Positions 37,044 to 45,879 are shown, counted from the first letter of the stretch. The stretch: 64,000 bases of DNA from Salinibacterium sp. SWN248 (GCF_015864575.1 NZ_JADYWW010000003.1:124001-188000), one strand, 5' to 3'. A program made the numbers and translations. The notes: a model not told the origin generated them from the sequence alone.

Positions 37044-37093
37044 ACTCATCGCCCGCCGGTGCGGCACTGCCTGCGACCTGGAGGGCGATGAGT
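37044..37093. other. 11-bp perfect inverted repeat in the divergent gap upstream of helD
   Basis: ACTCATCGCCC (37044-37054) pairs with GGGCGATGAGT (37083-37093) around a 28-base loop; TTTAACTGCTTTT follows on the plus strand. It could be a terminator or attenuator, or a site acting on the minus-strand gene. The rest of the 240-base gap shows only a weak -10 (TACGAT, 37169-37174) for helD. Confidence 0.5.
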
Positions 37094-37203
37094 TTAACTG
37101 CTTTTAGATTGCCACTGAGTTTCGCTGAGCGCAAGGGTTAAGCGGCGAATTCATAGTCAAAAAGCGCGTACGATTGGAGGTCGCAATTTGGAGAGGACAG
37201 CTG

Positions 37204-39492
37204 ATGTCATCGAGTGAGCTTGAACGCGAGCGGGACTATGTCCACGGCCTCTACCGGCGGCTCGACGCCCTGAGAGATGCGGCTCAGGAGCAGCTCGAAT
37301 CAGTGCGCCGGAGTGCGCCAGGTGGCACCCACCAAAACCGCTCAGAGCGCGACGCATTCGCCCGCATCTACGAAGACCGGATCGGTCAGTTGCGCGAAAT
37401 CGATGAGCGGCTCGCCTTCGGGCGCCTTGAACTCGAAGCCGAGACTGACACAGAGGCCGGCACTGAAACTGACGCCGAGAGCGAGAGCGCCGTTGAACGC
37501 CCGGTGCGGTACATCGGTCGCATCGGATTGCGTGACGAAGATCAGCGCTCGCTATTGCTCGACTGGCGCGTTCCTCAGGCCCGAGCGTTTTATCAGGCCA
37601 CAGCCGCGACGCCACTAGGAGCCCGCGCCCGCCGGCATCTGCAGAGCAAGGGCCGAGACATCGTGCGCATTGACGATGAGATTTTTGACGCTGAACTCCT
37701 CGAGACCGATGCAGCATCGCTTCAGGGCGAAGCCGCCCTCATGGCGAGTCTCACCGCGGAGCGCACCGGTCGTATGGGCGACATTGTCGCGACGATTCAG
37801 GCTGAGCAGGATGCGATCATCCGCTCCGAACTTCGCGGCGCGCTCGTCGTGCAGGGTGGGCCTGGCACCGGAAAAACTGCGGTCGCGCTGCATCGCGCTG
37901 CATTCTTGCTGTACTCGCATCGAGAACGGCTTTCGGCATCCGGTGTGCTTATTGTGGGACCGTCCCGCGCATTCTTGCGTTACATCGAAGCTGTGCTGCC
38001 GTCTCTCGGCGAAACGGGCGTTGTGTTGGCGAGCCTCGGGCAACTGTTCCCTGGCGAAGATGCGCGCCACGATGATGTCGCTGCGGTGGCGCAGCTCAAG
38101 GGCTCGCGCGAAATGGCGGCTCTCATCAAGCGTGCTGTTCGTTCGCGCCGTGTCGTTCCGACTGAGACGCAGCGCCTCGAAATCAACGGCGAGATCCTGG
38201 ATGTCCCTGCCGAACTTCTGCGCTCCGCCATGCAAAAAGCGTGGGACTCTCACAAACCACACAACCTTGCACGGGTGATTTTCAACAAGGCAGCGATCGC
38301 GGGGATCAGCCGTCTGCTCGCAAATCAGTTGCGCGCTCACGGCAACACGATTGATGACGCAGACCAGAAGTGGTTGCGGGAAGACATTCGCACCGCCCAC
38401 GACGTGAAGGTGGCGCTCAACACGGCGTGGATGCCACTGACGCCCCAAAAACTCGTTGACGACCTCTATGCCCGACCTGGTTGGTTGCAGAGCCTCACGC
38501 CGCACTGGACGCCCGAGCAGCGCGAACTGTTGCGTCGCGAGCGGGACGTTCCGTTCACGATCAGTGATGTTGCCTTGCTCGACGAAGCTGCCGAGTTGCT
38601 CGGTGAAGTCGATGTTGCCCAGACCGCGGCGGAACACGAACGCAAACAGCAGCGTAAACGCGATGTGGAGAACGCTACGGCGGCCATTCGCAACATGGGT
38701 GTCGACGGCATGATCGATGCGGAAACGCTGGCTGAGGGTTTCGAGGCGAGTGTCGAACGGTCAACGACGGCGGAGCTGGCATCCGCTGACCGGTCGTGGA
38801 CATACGGCCACATCGTCGTTGATGAAGCTCAAGAGCTGTCGCCCATGCAGTGGAAACTGCTGGCCCGTCGCAATCCGTTGAAGTCCTTCACGATTGTCGG
38901 AGACGTCGCTCAGGCGAGTGCTGCTGCAGCTACCTCCAGCTGGGGTGCGGCGCTCTCGGCCGACATCGGTGACCACTGGCGTCTTGAGGAACTCACGGTC
39001 AACTACCGCACGCCGTCGCAGATTGTTGCGGTTGCCGAGGCAGTGGCGGTTGCCCACAACGTCTCGATCACTCCATCGCGCGCGGTTCGTCACAGTGAGT
39101 GGCCCGTTGCGGTCACTGTCTCGACCCCCGAACAGCTGGCAGCCAGTGTCTCCGCGGTCGTAACAGCTGACCGTGCTATTTCCCACGACGGCACCATTGC
39201 GGTGATCGTGAGCGATTCTTTGACTGCAACCATCGTGGATGCCCTGCAGCAGTCGTTCGCCGGAGAGGTCGGGGAGGGTGCCGCGGGGCTCAATCGGCCC
39301 ATCGCGGTGCTGACGCCACAAGAGTCGAAGGGACTCGAGTTCGACTCGGTCATTGTGGTGGAGCCACAGCGGATCGTGGAGGAGATTTCCCGGGGTGCCG
39401 CGGCGCTGTATGTCGCCATGACGCGACCCACTCAGCGGCTCGCCATCGTGGCTGCTGAGGGCCTTCCTGAAGGTATTCCGCAACCGTCATAA
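37204..39492 (+). CDS. HelD-type UvrD/Rep-like ATPase (RNA polymerase recycling factor family)
   Basis: 762 residues from the ATG at 37204, with GAGAGGA upstream. A long N-terminal helical arm (about 5-90) precedes the SF1 core, with Walker A GGPGTGKT at 218-225, Walker B VVDEAQELS, and late motifs ESKGLEFDSVIVV and YVAMTRPTQRL. This order with the N-terminal coiled arm matches HelD/HelR, which pull stalled or rifamycin-bound RNA polymerase off DNA, rather than the DNA helicases UvrD or PcrA. Assignment is by architecture. Confidence 0.86.
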   Translation: MSSSELERERDYVHGLYRRLDALRDAAQEQLESVRRSAPGGTHQNRSERDAFARIYEDRIGQLREIDERLAFGRLELEAETDTEAGTETDAESESAVERPVRYIGRIGLRDEDQRSLLLDWRVPQARAFYQATAATPLGARARRHLQSKGRDIVRIDDEIFDAELLETDAASLQGEAALMASLTAERTGRMGDIVATIQAEQDAIIRSELRGALVVQGGPGTGKTAVALHRAAFLLYSHRERLSASGVLIVGPSRAFLRYIEAVLPSLGETGVVLASLGQLFPGEDARHDDVAAVAQLKGSREMAALIKRAVRSRRVVPTETQRLEINGEILDVPAELLRSAMQKAWDSHKPHNLARVIFNKAAIAGISRLLANQLRAHGNTIDDADQKWLREDIRTAHDVKVALNTAWMPLTPQKLVDDLYARPGWLQSLTPHWTPEQRELLRRERDVPFTISDVALLDEAAELLGEVDVAQTAAEHERKQQRKRDVENATAAIRNMGVDGMIDAETLAEGFEASVERSTTAELASADRSWTYGHIVVDEAQELSPMQWKLLARRNPLKSFTIVGDVAQASAAAATSSWGAALSADIGDHWRLEELTVNYRTPSQIVAVAEAVAVAHNVSITPSRAVRHSEWPVAVTVSTPEQLAASVSAVVTADRAISHDGTIAVIVSDSLTATIVDALQQSFAGEVGEGAAGLNRPIAVLTPQESKGLEFDSVIVVEPQRIVEEISRGAAALYVAMTRPTQRLAIVAAEGLPEGIPQPS

Positions 39493-39512
39493 GGGGTGGT
39501 CTGAGTAGTTGA

Positions 39513-39542
39513 CCCCCACTCGGGTATGCCCAATAGTGGGGG
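39513..39542. terminator. hairpin after helD
   Basis: CCCCCACT pairs with AGTGGGGG around a 14-base loop, followed by TTT on the plus strand. It may serve helD and, on the minus strand, the 6C-like RNA. Confidence 0.5.
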
Positions 39543-39585
39543 TTTCGGCGGATTCACAGGTTCGGCAGTATGTACCTAGAAGTTA

Positions 39586-39662
39586 TTCCTCGGGGGAGGA
39601 ACCTTCACTCGGGAGCGATTCTTCGCCACGAGTCGGGCCGGAGGCGGGGGAGCCTCCGGCCC
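39586..39662 (-). ncRNA. 6C-like small RNA with two C-rich hairpin loops
   Basis: Read on the minus strand, an 11-bp stem (39662-39652 with 39645-39635) closes a TCCCCC loop. About 33 bases later a 6-bp stem (39601-39596 with 39591-39586) closes a CCCC loop. Both loop regions contain CTCCCCCG. Two neighbouring hairpins with C-run loops are the definition of the actinobacterial 6C RNA; those loops bind G-rich ribosome sites. The C-run here is five rather than six, and no minus-strand promoter is obvious, so this is a candidate. Confidence 0.42.
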
Positions 39663-39710
39663 AACGTATTTCTGCATGCATTCAGACGCATGTGAGAGCT
39701 GGAGGTCTGC

Positions 39711-40508
39711 GTGCCGCAGAATATCGATCTTCGCGGCCGGATCGCCGGACAGTCAGCCATGGCTGCCGTCGTTGAGGCACAATCGCGCCGTGCGCCGCGA
39801 GGTTTTGTGGCGCGCTTGTGTGGCGTCTCTCCGTTGACCAAAGAAAGCCGCGCGCAGTATCGCGGTGCGGTCGGCGAGCTCCTCGTCGGCTCAATCCTTG
39901 ATCGGCTCGGGCACAGTTGGGACGTGCTCCACGGGGTTCCGCTTGGAGAAACTTCTCTCGATCACTTTGCGGTTGGCCGTGCCGGCATCTTCGCGGTGAC
40001 CGTCGTGAACTGCCAGGGTGACGATGTCGCGGTCAACGGTGACGAACTCGTCGTTACCCGAGCGGTCAGCACCGCTATCGTTGCGTCGCGCACCGCTGCT
40101 CGTGCGGTCGCTACGGCGTTGACGGCAGCGCTCGGTCACGAGGTCGAGGTTATTCCTGTGCTCGTCATGGTCGAGCCGGTAAAAGTTTCACTACTGGCCG
40201 CCCCCGCTGACGTCCATGTCCTCACCTCCACGCAGCTAGAGCAATGGCTCGCCAGCGCGCCCGAAGTGTTCACCGGGGATGAAGTTGCCACAATCTCGAC
40301 TGCGGCTGAAGCGGGAACAACCTGGCCGCATCCTCAACAGGCGGCGCAGAAGTCGCGGAATCTGACGCGCGCTTTCGTGCGCATCCATCATGATGTTCGC
40401 GCTGCAAGCTTCCGAAGTTTCTTGTGGATCGTTGTGGCCCTCATCGTCACCTTCTTGTCGGTGTGGGTTCTCGTGTCGGTATTGGCCCGTCTTGTCATGA
40501 GTTCCTAG
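39711..40508 (+). CDS. NERD-like domain protein with C-terminal membrane anchor
   Basis: 265 residues from the GTG at 39711 (GGAGG at 39701-39705). The core RGAVGELLVGSILDRLG, then LDHFAVGRAGIFAVTV, follows the nuclease-related NERD pattern (GE...L; D followed by hydrophobic strands), although the usual lysine/glutamate pair of active nucleases is not clear. One membrane helix lies at the extreme C terminus (about 238-262). A paralogue is encoded at 43745. Nuclease activity is unproven. Confidence 0.72.
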   Translation: MPQNIDLRGRIAGQSAMAAVVEAQSRRAPRGFVARLCGVSPLTKESRAQYRGAVGELLVGSILDRLGHSWDVLHGVPLGETSLDHFAVGRAGIFAVTVVNCQGDDVAVNGDELVVTRAVSTAIVASRTAARAVATALTAALGHEVEVIPVLVMVEPVKVSLLAAPADVHVLTSTQLEQWLASAPEVFTGDEVATISTAAEAGTTWPHPQQAAQKSRNLTRAFVRIHHDVRAASFRSFLWIVVALIVTFLSVWVLVSVLARLVMSS

Positions 40509-40551
40509 CGCGTCGAGCACTTTCTGAGCGTTCATAGGGCACGATTGGTGG

Positions 40552-41016
40552 ATGTTTCGGCGTCACCCTTATCTGAGCGCTGCCACGTTCAGTTATCTCG
40601 CCGTTGTGGCGTGGTTGACGTTGAGCCCGCAGGCCCCTGACCAACGCGATGGTCCGCTGTGGCAGTTTGCTGTCTTTCTTGATCGTTTCCCGGCGACGCA
40701 GTGGCTGACGTTCAACGATCTTGAGTTCGTCGCGAATATCGCGCTGTTTGTGCCGCTCGGGTTGTTCTTCGTGCTGTTGGTGGGTAAGCGTCGCTGGTGG
40801 CTCGCTCTCGGTCTGGCCGTCATTCTTACGTCGGGAATCGAATGGGTGCAGCAGTTCATTCCTTCTCGGGTATCTGACGTGCGCGACATTGTGTCGAATT
40901 CGCTGGGGGCCACGATCGGCGTCGTGGTGACGTTGAGCGTGGCGGCGGCTCGCGAGCGCGCTCGCCGGCGTCATCAACGCCGGACCAATTACGATAATTA
41001 TTCACAAAAACGGTGA
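40552..41016 (+). CDS. VanZ family membrane protein
   Basis: 154 residues. Membrane segments near 8-24, 58-78, 86-100 and 118-135; the sequence DLEFVANIALFVPLG and SGIEWVQQFIPSRVSDVRDIVSNSLGATIG is the VanZ-like signature. VanZ confers low-level teicoplanin resistance in enterococci; chromosomal relatives have unknown roles in envelope physiology. Confidence 0.87.
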   Translation: MFRRHPYLSAATFSYLAVVAWLTLSPQAPDQRDGPLWQFAVFLDRFPATQWLTFNDLEFVANIALFVPLGLFFVLLVGKRRWWLALGLAVILTSGIEWVQQFIPSRVSDVRDIVSNSLGATIGVVVTLSVAAARERARRRHQRRTNYDNYSQKR

Positions 41017-41023
41017 TTCGCCC

Positions 41024-41029
41024 TACGCT
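41024..41029 (+). promoter_or_regulatory. -10 element of a probable leaderless transcript (YhhN)
   Basis: TACGCT, 6 bases before the GTG at 41036. It directly abuts an in-frame ATG at 41030, which would be too close to be transcribed. Confidence 0.5.
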
Positions 41030-41035
41030 ATGAGC

Positions 41036-41698
41036 GTGGTCAACTTCCGATGGTGTGGGATCTACGTCGCGGTGGCGATTGTGCACGTCGTGAGCCTTCT
41101 CGCGGGCTGGGACGCAGTGGCCAACCCCAGCAAATTTCTCCTCATGCCGACGCTCGGCGTGGGGGTCATTCTCGCGACCGCGCGCGGGTTTCGGTGGCCC
41201 GACTACGCCTTTATCGGTGCACTCACTCTGGCCTGGGTCGGCGATATTTTTGTAGCGGATGCCGCAAGCTCAAGCTTCATCATTGGGCTTGCGGCATTTC
41301 TCGCCGCCCACGCGGTGTACCTCGTGCTGTTCCTGAGGGCCGTGCGTTCCCGCCGAGTTCCGTGGGCTACCGCAGTCCTCCTCGTGTGGTGGGTGGGATT
41401 GCTCGTCGTGCTGCGGGCTGACCTTGGGTCATTTTTTGTGCCACTCGCGGCCTACGGGGCCGTGTTGGCGGCATCCACTGCCTCAGCGTTCGCGACCACT
41501 CGGCTCATCGCAACCGGAGCGGTGTTATTTTTGGCGTCTGACACCGCGCTTGCCTGGGCACTTTTTGCACCAGCAGCGGTGTGGTGGCAGTCAGATGCTC
41601 TCATCATGACGCTCTATACCGGTGGTCAGCTTCTGATCGCGGTTGGCTTTGTTGCGGCACGAAGAGGCTCGCGGAACACTGCTAGCGTATCCGGGTGA
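41036..41698 (+). CDS. YhhN/TMEM86 family protein (lysoplasmalogenase-like)
   Basis: 220 residues with about eight membrane helices. NPSKFLLMPTL, WVGDIF and YGAVLAA followed by FLASDTALAW are the conserved polar motifs of the YhhN/TMEM86 family; vertebrate members cleave lysoplasmalogens. The start is set at GTG 41036 by the -10 spacing. It overlaps the next gene by GTGA. Confidence 0.83.
   Translation: MVNFRWCGIYVAVAIVHVVSLLAGWDAVANPSKFLLMPTLGVGVILATARGFRWPDYAFIGALTLAWVGDIFVADAASSSFIIGLAAFLAAHAVYLVLFLRAVRSRRVPWATAVLLVWWVGLLVVLRADLGSFFVPLAAYGAVLAASTASAFATTRLIATGAVLFLASDTALAWALFAPAAVWWQSDALIMTLYTGGQLLIAVGFVAARRGSRNTASVSG
41683..41688 (+). promoter_or_regulatory. -10 element of a probable leaderless transcript
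   Basis: TAGCGT inside the end of the YhhN gene, 6 bases before the GTG at 41695. Confidence 0.45.
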
Positions 41699-42372
41699 CT
41701 CCCGAGCCCTCCGAGCCTTCTGTGAACCGACGCGTCGCCGTCGTCCCTGTGGTCGTCGGGGTCGCTCTGTTAGTGGTCTTCGCCGTTGTCTTGACCGTCG
41801 TCGTTACCTTGGCGGCGGCATCGACTAACGAGGAGCCGGCGATTCCGGTTGCCGCGTCGTCCTCGTCCGCACCATCGCTCGAACCACGCGCTCCGGAGCC
41901 TGAGTCGACCGTGGTTGCGCCTGCCGGTGAATCGAGTGGCAACGAGTGTGTCGATTTCACGCGTGAGGTTGCGTCGCTCGATATCGAGTCGGTTTTGGTG
42001 GCGCAATCGGACCGGGAGGAGGTCGCGATCGAGTTTTCTCTCACAGCACCGGTCGATCAGAATTCATCCCAGCTCGGGATCTATGCGGAGACTGCTGACG
42101 GTGAGCGTGCCTACCAATTCTTAGTGGAGTTGGATGATGGCGAAATCGACGAGGTCTCGGCCTATGAGCTCTACCGCGACGACAGCGACAGCCTCGACAC
42201 TGACGACGCCGAAGTTGATGGCTCCACTGTTCGCTTCCTTGTTCCGCGCTCGATCGGCAAAAAACTCGGCGATGACTGGTCATGGTTTGCGTTTAGCGCG
42301 GCCGGCGAATCGACAATTGATACGTGCCCGGGAACACCGGATGCACCGGAGTACCTAATTTTCGGTCGCTAG
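41695..42372 (+). CDS. single-pass membrane protein with acidic extracytoplasmic domain
   Basis: 225 residues. A membrane helix (about 17-41) follows a short basic N terminus, then a Ser/Pro-rich linker and an acidic domain with two cysteines (near 82 and 214) that could pair outside the cell. No family recognised. GTG overlaps the previous stop but also sits 6 bases after a -10 element, so it may be made both ways. Confidence 0.72.
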   Translation: MTPEPSEPSVNRRVAVVPVVVGVALLVVFAVVLTVVVTLAAASTNEEPAIPVAASSSSAPSLEPRAPEPESTVVAPAGESSGNECVDFTREVASLDIESVLVAQSDREEVAIEFSLTAPVDQNSSQLGIYAETADGERAYQFLVELDDGEIDEVSAYELYRDDSDSLDTDDAEVDGSTVRFLVPRSIGKKLGDDWSWFAFSAAGESTIDTCPGTPDAPEYLIFGR

Positions 42373-42468
42373 CGGCCCGTGCTCCTCGCAGAGCTATCAA
42401 TCGGTAACGAGTGGGCGGAGAGTTGCTCTCTAACCCGTCGCCGAGTTCCTGCGGCGTGATGGCACCGG

Positions 42469-43650
42469 CTAACGCGCGATGCACGCCCCGCTAGAAACGG
42501 TGCTCGTCAGGTCTGCAGCGTTGTCTACTACCGGTTGAACGGCATCCAGCGTGAGAGCGTAACCGACATTATTTTGTTCGGTGCTGCTGCCGAAAATGGT
42601 GCCGACGAACTCTCCATCGAGGGTGAGAAGCGGGCCGCCTGAATTGCCAGGATTTACCTGACCGGCGAGGGTGTAAACCTCCCGCGGCGCAGCTCCATCC
42701 CCATAAATATCGGGACTTTCAAACGTGCTGATGTGCTGCACGAGAGCGGCATGGGTGCTGAACGGACCGCCGTAGGGGTAGCCCTGGATCGCCGTGCTCG
42801 TTCCGGGGCGAGCGGTGACGCCGAGGCGCAATGGATCGAGGCTCAATCCGGGAACGGCGAGTACAGCGAGGTCGTTGACGGAGTCGAAGTACACGATGGT
42901 GCTAGGCAACACTTGACCGTTCAGCGCCTCCACGACGGGGTCTGTAGTGCCCGAGATCACGTGCGCGTTTGTCATCACACGCTCAGGGGCGATGACAAAC
43001 CCGCTGCCGGTTTGACCCTGACCGCAGGCGTACGCGTTTCCGGTAATCCGTACGACCGATTGTGCAGCGGCCGCCAGTGCTGGACTGTCGGAGTCGATCG
43101 TCGGGATCAGAGCATTGGGGTCGCCGAGAGGGGAGCCGAGCAGGGGCAGAGCTTGTTCGGTGAGCACTGTTCGCCAGCGGGCGATGCTCGCTTCGACGAC
43201 ATCGGGGGTGATGTCTTGAATCGTTCGGATGACCGCAGAGGAGGCAATGGTGCGCGAGAGAACCGGCAGCCCAAGTTGGGCAGCACTGAAGCTCACTGTC
43301 GAGATCACGAGGGCCGCAACGACGCCGATCACCAGGCCACCAACCGCGCGGTTGGCTCCACGCAAGGCGCTGGTCTGGATTTCTACGTGGATTGCTTTGC
43401 CCGCAGCAACTCCCACAGCGTGGCCAAGGGCAACAAGCCCGATGGCAACAGAGATCGCAACTATCGCCCGCAGCTGGGGGAGAGCGACGAGCTGGGATGC
43501 TGCCGGGGCGAGCATCGTGGCAAAAAAGATGCCGACACCAACGCCTGCGATCACAAAGATGCCGCGAGTGAGTCCGATGACAAGGCCATAGATGACATAC
43601 CCCAGCAGAACTACTACGAGGAGTAGATCGAGCAAGGGCGCCACGTTCAT
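42469..43650 (-). CDS. MarP family membrane-anchored serine protease
   Basis: 393 residues. Four N-terminal helices (about 5-125, CvpA/colicin V production-like) lead into a trypsin-like periplasmic domain with His230 (TNAHV), Asp260 (NDLAVL) and Ser337 (GNSGGPL). Cys209 and Cys390 are placed to form the disulfide known in mycobacterial MarP. MarP is needed for acid and oxidative stress resistance in Mycobacterium tuberculosis. Leaderless start. Confidence 0.93.
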   Translation of the reverse strand: MNVAPLLDLLLVVVLLGYVIYGLVIGLTRGIFVIAGVGVGIFFATMLAPAASQLVALPQLRAIVAISVAIGLVALGHAVGVAAGKAIHVEIQTSALRGANRAVGGLVIGVVAALVISTVSFSAAQLGLPVLSRTIASSAVIRTIQDITPDVVEASIARWRTVLTEQALPLLGSPLGDPNALIPTIDSDSPALAAAAQSVVRITGNAYACGQGQTGSGFVIAPERVMTNAHVISGTTDPVVEALNGQVLPSTIVYFDSVNDLAVLAVPGLSLDPLRLGVTARPGTSTAIQGYPYGGPFSTHAALVQHISTFESPDIYGDGAAPREVYTLAGQVNPGNSGGPLLTLDGEFVGTIFGSSTEQNNVGYALTLDAVQPVVDNAADLTSTVSSGACIAR

Positions 43651-43656
43651 GGACTC

Positions 43657-43662
43657 AGCCTA
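43657..43662 (-). promoter_or_regulatory. -10 element of a probable leaderless transcript (MarP)
   Basis: TAGGCT on the minus strand, 6 bases before the ATG at 43650. Confidence 0.55.
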
Positions 43663-43744
43663 AACTGCGTCGGCGCGTGACGTGTCGAGTTGGGCGAAAG
43701 CGAGACGCCAGATATTCTCTGACAGAACGATGTTGGGGGATCCG

Positions 43745-44578
43745 GTGAGCGAGTCAGCACACGAAGACCAAGCTCCGGCGACCCCAACGCTCGATCGCGG
43801 CTTTGGCGCTGCGATGGCTGCATGTCTCCGAGCGCAAGCTGATCATGAACCACGCACCTGGTTTCGGGCCCTTCGCGGAACGAGCCCGTTGTCTCCGGAA
43901 GCGAAGGATCTGTACCAGCACGGAGTCGGCGAGCTGGAGTCGGCAGTGGCGCTTGCCGCGCTGGGATCCGACTGGATGGTCGCGCACTCCGATGACGATC
44001 ACGATCAGAGCGTGGGCGCCGACCACCTGGTGTTAGGCCCGGCCGGTGCCTTTATCGTGTGCAGCCGACGGCATCCGGGGGACAGAATTGTCACTGCGGG
44101 ACGCATGATTTTGGTGAATGGTCACCGTGCCGCCTACGTGCGCGATGCAACAACTCGTGCGGTGCAATTGTCGGAAGAGTTTGTGCAACGAGGCGCGGCC
44201 GATGTCGCTGTGCGGCCGATCGTGGCGCTCACCGGCGCATCCGATCTCATCCGTGGCCGGTCGAAAGCACCGGTACCCGTGCTTGCTCTCGGCGAGCTAG
44301 CCGGCTGGTTGATCCGCCATGAAGCGGTGTATTCGCGTGCTCAAGTCGCGGCTCTCGTGCCGGTGGCTGGCCGCCTCGCGGGCTGGCAGGTTCGCCCTGC
44401 CGTCACGGGTGCGAGCGTTCGACTCACGGCACGATTCGAACGATTGCGAACAGAAGTGGATGCCGCCCGCCGGCGCTCGCGGCTGTGGATCGTCTTCGGG
44501 GCAGCGGTTGCCCTCGCGGCTACCGTCACAATGCTGGCGTTCGCGATTCCCGCTGTCTTTGCGCTCTTCTCGGGATAG
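43745..44578 (+). CDS. NERD-like domain protein with C-terminal membrane anchor (paralogue of 39711)
   Basis: 277 residues from GTG 43745, which has GGGGGA four bases upstream; ATG 43730 is an alternative. The central part aligns with the protein at 39711: HGVGELESAVALAALG with RGAVGELLVGSILDRLG, and ADHLVLGPAGAFIV with LDHFAVGRAGIFAV. A C-terminal helix (about 248-272) ends the protein in both. It may derive from duplication of a membrane-bound NERD-like protein. Function unknown. Confidence 0.7.
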   Translation: MSESAHEDQAPATPTLDRGFGAAMAACLRAQADHEPRTWFRALRGTSPLSPEAKDLYQHGVGELESAVALAALGSDWMVAHSDDDHDQSVGADHLVLGPAGAFIVCSRRHPGDRIVTAGRMILVNGHRAAYVRDATTRAVQLSEEFVQRGAADVAVRPIVALTGASDLIRGRSKAPVPVLALGELAGWLIRHEAVYSRAQVAALVPVAGRLAGWQVRPAVTGASVRLTARFERLRTEVDAARRRSRLWIVFGAAVALAATVTMLAFAIPAVFALFSG

Positions 44579-44601
44579 TTCTGCCGGAGCATCCATTCTG
44601 C

Positions 44602-44607
44602 TAAGCT
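44602..44607 (+). promoter_or_regulatory. -10 element and structured leader of rpsO
   Basis: TAAGCT gives rpsO a leader of about 80 bases with a GCCGT/ACGGC hairpin (44617-44629) and a GAGAGGGG ribosome site. In several bacteria S15 represses its own mRNA through such a leader; here that is inference. Confidence 0.4.
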
Positions 44608-44696
44608 TTCAAGGTTGCCGTCTAACGGCCGCGGATAAAGAGAGCTCGCGCATTCAGCTATGAGCACCGCGCAACGACTAGAGAGGGGATTACCTA

Positions 44697-44966
44697 ATGG
44701 CACTTGAAGCAAGTATCAAGAAGGCGATCATCGAAGAATACGCAACCCACCCAGGTGACACGGGATCCCCCGAGGTCCAGATCGCGATGATGACTCGTCG
44801 CATCCTCGACCTCACGGAGCACCTCAAGATGCACAAGCACGACCACCACTCACGTCGTGGACTGCTTCTTCTTGTTGGTCAGCGTCGCCGTCTGCTGGGT
44901 TACCTGCAGAACGTTGACATCACGCGTTACCGTACGCTGATCGAGAAGCTGGGACTGCGTCGCTAG
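44697..44966 (+). CDS. rpsO: 30S ribosomal protein S15
   Basis: 89 residues, exact family length. S15 binds the 16S rRNA central domain early in 30S assembly. The signature [25 protein letters not shown] is fully conserved. In many bacteria pnp follows immediately; here it lies about 11 kb downstream. Followed by a strong terminator. Confidence 0.97.
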   Translation: MALEASIKKAIIEEYATHPGDTGSPEVQIAMMTRRILDLTEHLKMHKHDHHSRRGLLLLVGQRRRLLGYLQNVDITRYRTLIEKLGLRR

Positions 44967-44985
44967 TCGATTCGTCACACTTGCC

Positions 44986-45018
44986 AAAGGCCGTCATCGC
45001 AATGCGATGGCGGCCTTT
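44986..45018 (+). terminator. Rho-independent terminator of rpsO
   Basis: A 15-bp stem (44986-45000 with 45004-45018) containing one G-U pair; TGTTGTTT follows. Confidence 0.8.
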
Positions 45019-45120
45019 GTTGTTTCCTGCAGAGGTAGTGCGGTCCGACGAATGAGCTGCACTGCGTAGCGGCTGGACCCCGTGCGAGTTTCGTCAGTAA
45101 TGAGCTGCACCGTTTAAACG

Positions 45121-45162
45121 GAATGGGGTCGGGCGAACCGTGCGGTTAGCCCGACCCCATTC
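45121..45162 (-). terminator. terminator of the HdeD-type gene
   Basis: GAATGGGGTCGGGC pairs with its exact complement at 45149-45162, with an inner AACCG/CGGTT stem. The neighbouring 45023-45120 stretch has only a 12-base direct repeat (AATGAGCTGCAC) and no gene. Confidence 0.65.
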
Positions 45163-45181
45163 GGTCGGTCGAGAGTGCTCC

Positions 45182-45790
45182 CTAGGCGGTGGTGGCTGTG
45201 GCGCTTTCTGCGTCGGTCTTGGGCTTGCGCGGCAGCGTCAGCAGGGTGGTGAGGCTCACGGCGATCATGAGGATCGCGCCGATCGCGACGAGCGAGAAAA
45301 CGCCCGCAGCGGGAAGCACGAACATGGCAACACCAGCGGCCATCGAGACGATTCCACTAACCCAGCCAAACCAGCGGGGGTGGATGGTGCCGCGAACGCC
45401 GCCGACGAGGTCAACGATCCCTTCGAGAATCCAACCGATTCCGATGACGAGCGCGAGTGCGATGAGTGACTGGAAGGGGTTGGCAAGGCACAGGATGCCG
45501 GCAATGACGACGAGGAGTCCCAGGAGGCCGGTCGTCCAGCGCATCGGGGAGTCGAGGTTGTTGGCAACGAAGGCTGCGGTGACGCGGTACATGCCGGAGG
45601 CAATGAGGTAGATACCGAAGAGCACCGCGATGGTGAGCAACGTGGCGCCGGGGAACAGCAGGCCGATCACTCCCAGGACGAGTCCGATGACGGCCACCGC
45701 CATGAGTTGACCACGGTGCACGCGCAGCAAGCCGGGAAGAAGATCATTCACCGAAGTGGTTGGCGGTGTCGTGCTGTCAGACGAGCTCAT
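45182..45790 (-). CDS. HdeD family membrane protein (DUF308)
   Basis: 202 residues with six hydrophobic segments in two similar halves, the DUF308/HdeD pattern (GLLFPGATLLTIAVLFGIYL; GWILEGIVDLVGG). Enterobacterial HdeD belongs to an acid-resistance island; elsewhere the role is unknown. ATG with AAGGA upstream. Confidence 0.85.
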   Translation of the reverse strand: MSSSDSTTPPTTSVNDLLPGLLRVHRGQLMAVAVIGLVLGVIGLLFPGATLLTIAVLFGIYLIASGMYRVTAAFVANNLDSPMRWTTGLLGLLVVIAGILCLANPFQSLIALALVIGIGWILEGIVDLVGGVRGTIHPRWFGWVSGIVSMAAGVAMFVLPAAGVFSLVAIGAILMIAVSLTTLLTLPRKPKTDAESATATTA

Positions 45791-45879
45791 GAGGGTCCTT
45801 ATCCAGAGTTGTCAAGTGGTGCCTTACTCTCTCATTCTCCCAGTTCGATTGCCCCGGTGTGCAACTGCGACGCACCCAT

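Noticed and set aside
45049-45112. Direct repeat AATGAGCTGCAC as a mobile-element end
   Set aside because: Only two short copies, no transposase, no flanking inverted repeat.
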